NCBI GenBank assembly: GCA_937129145.1 | Contig: CAKZMU010000021.1 | Location: 1 to 48,832 of the forward strand | From: an uncultured Lacinutrix sp. | GTDB taxonomy: Bacteria; Bacteroidota; Bacteroidia; Flavobacteriales; Flavobacteriaceae | Length of the DNA: 48,832 nucleotides | Direction: 5' to 3' | In this document: positions 42,761 to 48,832 of the stretch, one piece after another | Numbering within the stretch: position 1 is the first letter of the stretch | Layout: the number at the start of each line of letters is the position of its first letter | Translations under genes and position numbers: made by a program | Notes under the pieces: model-generated | What the model saw: only the letters and a program-made list of their open reading frames with translations | Databases searched by the model: none | What the model was told of the DNA's origin: nothing

Positions 42761-43675
42761 ATGAAAAATTTAAAATTTAGTTTCAAAATTATTTTAGCAT
42801 TATTTGTGCTTATAAGTAGTTGTCAAGACGACGATTTCGAAGTTGGAGATTTAGATGCGCCATCAAATATGCAATTAGATATTGATATTGTGGGTGCAGA
42901 TGCTAGTAACCCAAATGGTGATGGTAGTGGTGTTGTTAACATTAAGCTATCTGCTGATAATGCAATTTCTTACCAATTCATCTATAATGATAATAGAGTT
43001 GGTGCACCAAACGGAGAAGTAAGTTATAGTTTTGCTGAAACAGGACTAAATACTTATACTGTAACAGCAATTGCTTATGGACGAGGAGGAATCTCTTCTA
43101 GTAAAACGGTAGAATTAGATGTTTTGGTGTTATATGCACCACCTGCGGATTTATTAACTATGTTAACCGACAATAGTTCAAGAACATGGCGAATAAAAGC
43201 TGAAGGAAATGGTCATTTTGGTCTAGGACCAGTAGGAGGTAATACACCAGGAGAATGGTATTCTGCAGGAGCGTTTGATAAGGCAGCTACAGGAATGTAT
43301 GACGACCGTTATATCTTTAACATTGATGGAACATTTACACATATTGTGAATAGTGAAAATGATGACCCAACCGAAGATACTTCGGGAACAGTATTTGGAC
43401 GTGAGCCTTTAATAACAGAATTAGGACCTCACTCTGAAACACCAAATGGCGCTGATATAGAAAATTATCCATACAACGATTATACTGCTCAGTGGTCATT
43501 ATCTGCTCCAGGAGGCACAGAAACACTTAGTTTAACTGGTCTTGCTTTTATGGGCTACTATACTGGCGGAAATCATAAGTATGAGCTATTTAGTAGATCA
43601 GCAAATGAAATGGTTTTAAGAACAACCGATGGAAACAATGAATTCGATTGGTGGTTTGTATTAGTTCCTGAATAG
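42761..43675 (+). CDS. PUL lipoprotein with PKD-like domain and C-terminal beta-sandwich; probable glycan-binding protein
   Basis: 304 residues with a lipoprotein signal (LVLISSC, Cys21; then QDDD). Residues about 35-122 form a PKD-like domain with the motif SNPNGDGSG, shared with the following GH16 protein. Residues about 130-304 form a domain with RTWRIKAEGNGHFGLGPVGG, GMYDDRYIFNIDGTFTHI and FDWWFVLV at the end; I have seen this pattern in Bacteroidota PUL proteins but cannot name a family with confidence, and it has no catalytic signature. A surface glycan-binding role fits its place between the SusE/F-like gene and GH16. Confidence 0.75.
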   Translation: MKNLKFSFKIILALFVLISSCQDDDFEVGDLDAPSNMQLDIDIVGADASNPNGDGSGVVNIKLSADNAISYQFIYNDNRVGAPNGEVSYSFAETGLNTYTVTAIAYGRGGISSSKTVELDVLVLYAPPADLLTMLTDNSSRTWRIKAEGNGHFGLGPVGGNTPGEWYSAGAFDKAATGMYDDRYIFNIDGTFTHIVNSENDDPTEDTSGTVFGREPLITELGPHSETPNGADIENYPYNDYTAQWSLSAPGGTETLSLTGLAFMGYYTGGNHKYELFSRSANEMVLRTTDGNNEFDWWFVLVPE

Positions 43676-43719
43676 GAAGCCAAATAAGCTTTCAAGATTT
43701 TGTAAAAAGAGTTGATTGA

Positions 43720-44823
43720 ATGAGAAAAAGAGTTAGTCACATATTTGGTTACAGTTTTAAACTGTTATTGATTGTATTGGTTTTTTCATGTTCTAGTGGT
43801 GGAAGTGACGACGATGTTGTTAAACCACCACAGGACATAATACCATCAAATTTGGTATTAAATGTTGAAATTGTTGGTGCTAACATGTCAAATCCCAATG
43901 GAGATGGCTCAGGTAATATCATCACAAATGTATCAGCGACTGATGCTGTTAGGTATGTGTTTAAATTCGGAAATGACGAAGTGCAAAGCTCTAGTGGGAA
44001 TGTTAATTATACATTTTCAACTCAAGGGAATAATAATTATGTAGTATCGGTTTTTGCATATTCTAGCACTGGTCATTCAATAAGTACTTTTAAAAATATT
44101 ACAGTTTATGTAAATGATGAACCGCAATTAGTTTGGTTTGATGAGTTCGATGTTGATGGAGCTCCTAACTCTTCAAAATGGGGTTTTGATATAGGAGCTG
44201 GAGGTTGGGGTAATGGTGAATCTCAATATTATACAGATAGGAGTGAAAATGTAATTGTAGAAAATGGTTTACTAAAAATTACAGCTAAAAAAGAATCATA
44301 TCAAGGCAGTGATTATACTTCTACAAGAATGATTTCTAAAGATAAATACGAATTTACCTATGGAAAAATTGAAGTTAAGGCTAAACTACCTGAAGGTGCA
44401 GGAACTTGGCCTGCAATTTGGTTATTAGGAGCAAATATAGATACTGTTGGTTGGCCTTCGTGTGGCGAGATTGATATAATGGAGCATTGGGGACACAACC
44501 CTACAATAGTTTCAAGTGCAACGCATACACCCTCATGTTCTGGTGGTTGCCCTGATACTTCAGTTGGAGAAACTACAGTTTCAGATTATTCAACTGAGTT
44601 TCATGTTTATGGTCTTGAATGGACTGAAAATAAACTTCGATTCTTTTTAGATGATAATTTTTTATATGAATATAATCCAGCAGTTAAAGATGCCTCAACA
44701 TGGCCCTTTGATAATCCACACTTTTTTATTTTAAATATTGCAATGGGTGGAAGCTGGTTTTCTATTGATGAGAATTTTTCTGAATCAACTATGGAAATTG
44801 ATTATGTAAGAGTTTATCAATAA
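43720..44823 (+). CDS. GH16 endo-beta-1,3-glucanase (laminarinase-type) lipoprotein
   Basis: 367 residues with a lipoprotein signal (LVFSC, Cys24; then SSGGSDDD). A PKD-like domain (about 45-130, SNPNGDGSG) precedes a full GH16 catalytic domain (134-367). The catalytic motif EIDIMEHWG gives nucleophile E250, helper D252 and acid/base E255; the bulged form EIDIME is that of laminarinases and related GH16 enzymes. Other landmarks are WFDEFDVDGAPNSSKW, GGWGNGESQYYTDR and TWPAIWLLG. It should cut beta-1,3-glucan on the cell surface to feed SusCD. Gene spacing of 44 bp places it in the operon; a terminator-like hairpin follows. Confidence 0.95.
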   Translation: MRKRVSHIFGYSFKLLLIVLVFSCSSGGSDDDVVKPPQDIIPSNLVLNVEIVGANMSNPNGDGSGNIITNVSATDAVRYVFKFGNDEVQSSSGNVNYTFSTQGNNNYVVSVFAYSSTGHSISTFKNITVYVNDEPQLVWFDEFDVDGAPNSSKWGFDIGAGGWGNGESQYYTDRSENVIVENGLLKITAKKESYQGSDYTSTRMISKDKYEFTYGKIEVKAKLPEGAGTWPAIWLLGANIDTVGWPSCGEIDIMEHWGHNPTIVSSATHTPSCSGGCPDTSVGETTVSDYSTEFHVYGLEWTENKLRFFLDDNFLYEYNPAVKDASTWPFDNPHFFILNIAMGGSWFSIDENFSESTMEIDYVRVYQ

Positions 44824-44850
44824 ACAATTTAACTAACTAATAAATTGAAC

Positions 44851-44886
44851 AAAAAGGTTGTTTAGCCTAAACTTTACAACCTTTTT
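44851..44886 (+). terminator. Terminator-like hairpin inside the PUL, between GH16 and GH149 genes
   Basis: A perfect 11-bp stem (AAAAAGGTTGT at 44851-44861, ACAACCTTTTT at 44876-44886) with a 14-base loop and a 5-T run closing the stem. It lies 28 bp after the GH16 stop and about 20 bp before the GH149 start. It could end part of the transcripts. TATAATTTG at 44886-44894 directly after it may serve as a weak promoter for the second half. Confidence 0.65.
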
Positions 44887-44907
44887 ATAATTTGCGAGAT
44901 ACCTTAA

Positions 44908-47900
44908 ATGCAAAATATAGACAATAAAATATTGAATAAAGATACTAACATAGATTTTGTAAAAATCAATAGCGAAAACTACTTCAAGATTTCGAATAGT
45001 GATGCTATGCGTCCATTTTTTATGAGCATTGTAAGCGATTCAAATCACTGGATGTTTATATCAAGTAATGGAGGCTTAACTGCTGGACGCAAAAATGCTG
45101 AATATGCACTTTTTCCTTATTATACGGATGATAAAATTACAGAAGCGGTAGATATTACAGGTAGTAAGTCAATATTCTTAGTAGAACAATTCGGGAAGTC
45201 TCAAATTTGGGAACCATTTTCAAATCGTTTTGAAGGCTTATATCAAATCACCAGAAATCTTTACAAAAACGAGTTTGGAAATAAGGTAATGTTTGAAGAG
45301 GTTAATCATGACCTAGGTCTTACGTTTAGGTATCAGTGGAGTTCGAGTAACCTTTATGGATTTGTTAAGGAATCAACAATTATAAATCACAATGAAAGCT
45401 CTGTTACTGTTTCGTTGGTTGATGGTATTCAAAACATACTACCTTATGGTGTTGGAAGCGATTTACAAAACCAGAGTAGTAATTTAGTAGATGCTTACAA
45501 GCGTAGTGAAATAGAAGAAAAAACAGGGTTAGGTATTTTTGCTTTAAGTGCTATAATCGTTGATAAAGCAGAACCAAGCGAAGCTTTAAAAGCCAATATT
45601 GCATGGTCACTTGGGTTAGAAAACCCTAAATATTTATTGTCATCATTACAACTAAAAGCATTTAGAAATCGTCAACCAATACACCAAGAAGTAGATGTAA
45701 AAGCGGAAAAAGGCGCTTACTTTTTAAATGAAACCATAGAGCTATATCCAAAAGAAGAAAAGCAATGGGTAATTGTGACAAATGTCAATCAAAACCACTC
45801 TCAAATAGCTGAATTATCAAAAACTATTCAAGAAGATAATCAGCTAATAAATAAAATCAAGGAGAACATTGATTTAGGAACACAGCGTTTAATTGCATTA
45901 AATGGCTCTTCGGATGGTATTCAATTAACCGAAGATAAATTTAGAGACACAAGGCATTTTTCGAATACGTTGTTCAACATTATGCGTGGTGGTATTTTCG
46001 ATAATAACTATCAAATTGAAAAAAGCGATTTCAACACTTATATAGCAAAAGCTAACAAAAAAGTAGCAAGAAATAACGAATCCACACTAGAAAATCTTCC
46101 TGAGACTTTTACGCTTTTTGAACTTCGTGATTTAGCAAATAATAGCAATGACCCAAACTTTAGACGTTTATGCCTAGAGTATATGCCATTGCGTTTTAGT
46201 CGTCGTCATGGTGACCCAAGTCGTCCTTGGAATAAATTTTCAATCAATACACGAAGTGAAATAGATGGCTCTAAAATATTGGATTACGAAGGGAACTGGC
46301 GCGATATTTTTCAAAACTGGGAAGCATTGGCAATATCGTTTCCTGAGTTTATTGAGAGCATGATTCATAAGTTTTTAAATGCTACAACTTTTGATGGTTA
46401 CAACCCTTACAGGGTCACAAAAGATGGCTTTGATTGGGAAACCATAGAACCAGACGACCCTTGGTCTTACATTGGATATTGGGGCGACCACCAAATTATT
46501 TATCTTTTGAAGTTTTTAGAGTTTATTGAAAAACATAAACCTGGAAGGTTAGAAAGCTATTTTAATACGGATTTGTTCGTGTATGCTAACGTTCCTTATA
46601 AAATAAAAGATTATAAAAGCATCCTTAAAAACCCGAAGGACACCATAGAATTTGATGAAATCTTAGATGAAAAAATTCGACAAGAACGTCTTGAAGTAGG
46701 AGCTGATGGAGCTTTGCTAAGAGATGAAAACAGATTTATTGTTAAAGTAAATTTCATTGAAAAAATATTAGCGACAACATTAGCTAAACTGGCTAATTTT
46801 ATTCCTGAAGCTGGTATTTGGATGAACACCCAACGCCCCGAATGGAACGATGCCAATAATGCCTTGGTTGGTAATGGTGTGTCAATGGTAACACTATATT
46901 ATTTGCGTCGTTTTCTGGATTTTTTCAAATCGGTTTTTGAAAATGCAAACCAAGAGTCGTTTCAAGTATCAATCGAGTTAGTTGACTTCTATAATAAAGT
47001 TCATGACACGTTAAAGGCTCATGAAAATATGTTGTCAGATAGTTTTAATAACACGCAGCGTATGCAAGTATTAAAACCACTACTTAAAGCGGCTAGTGAT
47101 TATAGAAATCACATCTATAACAATGCATTTTCAGGACGAAAAACTGAAATCACTTTAACTAGTTTAAAAGGGTTCGTAAACATAAGTATTGAACATCTTG
47201 AGCATTCAATTCGAGCCAACAGAAGAGAAGATAATTTGTTTCACGCATACAACTTAATAACAGTTAATGATACTTCTGCTAAAATTTCATATTTAAACGA
47301 AATGCTTGAAGGTCAAGTAGCAGTATTGAGTTCTAAATATTTGTCTTTGGCAAAAGCTCTTGAAATACTGGATGCCATGAAGCAAAGTGCCTTGTTTAGG
47401 GAAGACCAATACAGTTATTTATTATACCCTAACAAAGAATTACCAAATTTTATTGATAGAAATACTGTGCCTAATGAGCTTGTTTTAAAATCGGTATTAT
47501 TACAGGAGTTAGTTGCCGACAACAATGTGAAAATTATTGAGCAGGATGTAAATGGAACGTATCATTTTAATGGCAATTTTAAAAATGCTAATGACCTTAA
47601 AGAAGCATTAAATCTGCTATTGGAAACAGAATACAAATCATTGGTAAAATCAGACTCAAAATTGGTGTTAGATATTTTTGAAGAGGTATTCAATCATAAA
47701 TCCTTTACAGGACGCTCAGGAACTTTTTACGGTTACGAAGGACTTGGCTCTATCTATTGGCATATGGTTTCTAAGCTTTTATTGAGTGTTCAAGAAAGTT
47801 GCTTAGAAGCCATTAAAAATAATGTAAGTGAAGAGATTATCGGAAAATTATTAGACCATTATTACGAGATTCACGCAGGAATAGGAGTGCATAAACCACC

Positions 47901-48357
47901 TAGATTATATGGTGCCTTTCCAACCGACCCTTATTCGCATACACCAGCTGGTAAAGGTGCACAACAACCGGGAATGACAGGTCAGGTTAAAGAAGATATT
48001 TTATGTCGTTTTGGAGAATTAGGTGTGTTTGTAAACGAAGGAAAACTGCAATTTTATCCTTGTTTGCTTAGGCAAAGAGAATTCTTAAAAGAAGAAAAAA
48101 TATTCAAATACATTGATGTAAATCAAGAGCAAAAATTGCTAGAATTATCTAAAAACTCATTGGCATTTACCTATTGTCAAGTCCCTGTGATTTATCAAAT
48201 AGCTGAAGAAAATGGCATTGTAATTTACAAGAATGATAATACAAACGAGCAATTAAATAGTCTGACTATTGATGTTACGACTAGTGAAAAAATATTTAAA
48301 AGAACTGGAGAAGTAGCACTTCTTAAAGTAAATATTAAAGAAAGCATATTAAAATAA
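44908..48357 (+). CDS. GH149-type beta-1,3-glucan phosphorylase
   Basis: 1149 residues with no signal peptide, so cytoplasmic. The length and landmarks (MRPFFMSIVSDSNHWMFISS, NTLFNIMRGGIF, RRHGDPSRPWNKF, EGNWRDIFQNWEAL, WSYIGYWGDHQI) fit my memory of the GH149 phosphorylases described from Euglena and a marine metagenome. The motif RPEWNDANNALVGNG (D648) corresponds to the DWND motif that holds the catalytic Asp in the related GH94 enzymes. Such enzymes split beta-1,3-glucan chains with phosphate to give glucose 1-phosphate, saving ATP. Position between a GH16 and a GH17 gene strongly supports laminarin-oligosaccharide use. GH94 or GH161 is the alternative; the long length favours GH149. Confidence 0.8.
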   Translation: MQNIDNKILNKDTNIDFVKINSENYFKISNSDAMRPFFMSIVSDSNHWMFISSNGGLTAGRKNAEYALFPYYTDDKITEAVDITGSKSIFLVEQFGKSQIWEPFSNRFEGLYQITRNLYKNEFGNKVMFEEVNHDLGLTFRYQWSSSNLYGFVKESTIINHNESSVTVSLVDGIQNILPYGVGSDLQNQSSNLVDAYKRSEIEEKTGLGIFALSAIIVDKAEPSEALKANIAWSLGLENPKYLLSSLQLKAFRNRQPIHQEVDVKAEKGAYFLNETIELYPKEEKQWVIVTNVNQNHSQIAELSKTIQEDNQLINKIKENIDLGTQRLIALNGSSDGIQLTEDKFRDTRHFSNTLFNIMRGGIFDNNYQIEKSDFNTYIAKANKKVARNNESTLENLPETFTLFELRDLANNSNDPNFRRLCLEYMPLRFSRRHGDPSRPWNKFSINTRSEIDGSKILDYEGNWRDIFQNWEALAISFPEFIESMIHKFLNATTFDGYNPYRVTKDGFDWETIEPDDPWSYIGYWGDHQIIYLLKFLEFIEKHKPGRLESYFNTDLFVYANVPYKIKDYKSILKNPKDTIEFDEILDEKIRQERLEVGADGALLRDENRFIVKVNFIEKILATTLAKLANFIPEAGIWMNTQRPEWNDANNALVGNGVSMVTLYYLRRFLDFFKSVFENANQESFQVSIELVDFYNKVHDTLKAHENMLSDSFNNTQRMQVLKPLLKAASDYRNHIYNNAFSGRKTEITLTSLKGFVNISIEHLEHSIRANRREDNLFHAYNLITVNDTSAKISYLNEMLEGQVAVLSSKYLSLAKALEILDAMKQSALFREDQYSYLLYPNKELPNFIDRNTVPNELVLKSVLLQELVADNNVKIIEQDVNGTYHFNGNFKNANDLKEALNLLLETEYKSLVKSDSKLVLDIFEEVFNHKSFTGRSGTFYGYEGLGSIYWHMVSKLLLSVQESCLEAIKNNVSEEIIGKLLDHYYEIHAGIGVHKPPRLYGAFPTDPYSHTPAGKGAQQPGMTGQVKEDILCRFGELGVFVNEGKLQFYPCLLRQREFLKEEKIFKYIDVNQEQKLLELSKNSLAFTYCQVPVIYQIAEENGIVIYKNDNTNEQLNSLTIDVTTSEKIFKRTGEVALLKVNIKESILK

Positions 48358-48366
48358 ACACTAAAA

Positions 48367-48832
48367 ATGAAAATAAACACAAACATTATTCTTCTGTTGG
48401 TAGCAGTGATGCTTGTGTTTTCATGTAAAAAAGAACAAAATATGCAGTCTAAAAATAGCACAGCCAAAGACATATTGAGTAACCCTGAGTATTTAGCAAT
48501 TTCTTATGGAGGATATAGACAAAATTCAAGAGAAATTCAGCCAACTATTCTAGAGTTGAAAGAAGATTTAAAAATCATGGCTGCAATGGGTGTAAAGATT
48601 ATTCGTACTTATAATTTACAATTTCCTCATGCTGAAAATATTTTGAAAGCAATTTCTGAACTAAAAAAAGAGAATTTAAATTTTGAAATGTATGTCATGT
48701 TAGGTGCTTGGATAGACTGTGAAAATGCTTGGACAGACAATCCTAATCATGAAACCGAAGATGTAGAAGTAAATACCATAGAAATAGAAAAGGCTGTTGC
48801 ATTAGCGAATCAATATCCCAATATTGTTAAGA
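48367..48832 (+). CDS. GH17 beta-1,3-glucanase lipoprotein, cut by the window end
   Basis: The first 155 residues are present. A lipoprotein signal (LVFSC, Cys20; then KKEQ) is followed by a (beta/alpha)8 barrel start with GH17 features: LAISYGGYRQ in the first strand, MGVKIIRTYNLQ in the second and FEMYVMLGAWIDCENAW in the third. The acid/base Glu (usual VGNE) and nucleophile Glu should lie just past the window. It begins 9 bp after the GH149 stop and so is cotranscribed with it. It would act in the periplasm or at the outer membrane on laminarin oligosaccharides. Confidence 0.85.
   Translation, partial: MKINTNIILLLVAVMLVFSCKKEQNMQSKNSTAKDILSNPEYLAISYGGYRQNSREIQPTILELKEDLKIMAAMGVKIIRTYNLQFPHAENILKAISELKKENLNFEMYVMLGAWIDCENAWTDNPNHETEDVEVNTIEIEKAVALANQYPNIVK

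Overview
The window (AT-rich, roughly one third G+C by eye) looks like chromosome of a marine Flavobacteriaceae-type Bacteroidota. The evidence is many type IX secretion (T9SS) cargo proteins with type A or type B C-terminal sorting domains, three PorP/SprF-family or PorP-containing partners' genes and a SprB-like gliding adhesin, a SusC/SusD polysaccharide utilisation locus (PUL), Bacteroidota-type promoters (TTG ... TAnnTTTG) and few Shine-Dalgarno sequences. I see no rRNA, tRNA, CRISPR array or insertion sequence. Genus cannot be fixed from the sequence.

Region 1 (1-7.4 kb): an isolated DUF6266-type gene with a strong terminator, then minus-strand genes for exported proteins: a GIGT-type fibre-like protein placed one base before a subtilisin-like T9SS protease, a T9SS cargo of unknown function, a small bacterial PH-domain membrane protein and a T9SS-targeted EEP-fold nuclease. 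Region 2 (7.4-16.1 kb) is rich in regulators. Two exported peptidases (a TPR/PDZ/S41 lipoprotein and a polytopic M28 peptidase) are each followed within 8-13 bp by a stand-alone LytTR DNA-binding protein; the two LytTR proteins are about 65% identical. A membrane AraC-type regulator lies between the modules. A divergent, overlapping operon carries a GIN-domain (DUF2807) protein, a LytS-type kinase and a LytTR response regulator.

Region 3 (16.2-31.3 kb, minus strand) holds two T9SS surface operons. One encodes a 2739-residue SprB-like adhesin with about 22 SprB-type repeats and its PorP/SprF partner. The other encodes a beta-helix-like exported protein, an Ig-like T9SS type B protein, and an unusual PorP barrel joined to a long Ala/Glu/Lys coiled coil and a SPOR-like tail, which I read as a possible outer-membrane-to-peptidoglycan tether. 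A 44-bp element, identical at 34 positions, lies upstream of both operons.

Region 4 (31.5-33 kb) has a small exported protein of unknown function and a divergent intradiol-dioxygenase-fold protein that has lost most iron ligands. Region 5 (33-48.8 kb, plus strand) is a beta-1,3-glucan (laminarin-type) PUL: a membrane sensor/HTH regulator without a kinase, SusC, SusD, two PKD-containing surface glycan-binding lipoproteins, a GH16 laminarinase lipoprotein, a cytoplasmic GH149-type beta-1,3-glucan phosphorylase, and a GH17 lipoprotein cut by the window end. The likely flow is: surface binding and cleavage by GH16, import by SusCD, trimming by GH17, then phosphorolysis by GH149 to glucose 1-phosphate. 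A terminator-like hairpin between GH16 and GH149 could set different expression of the two halves.
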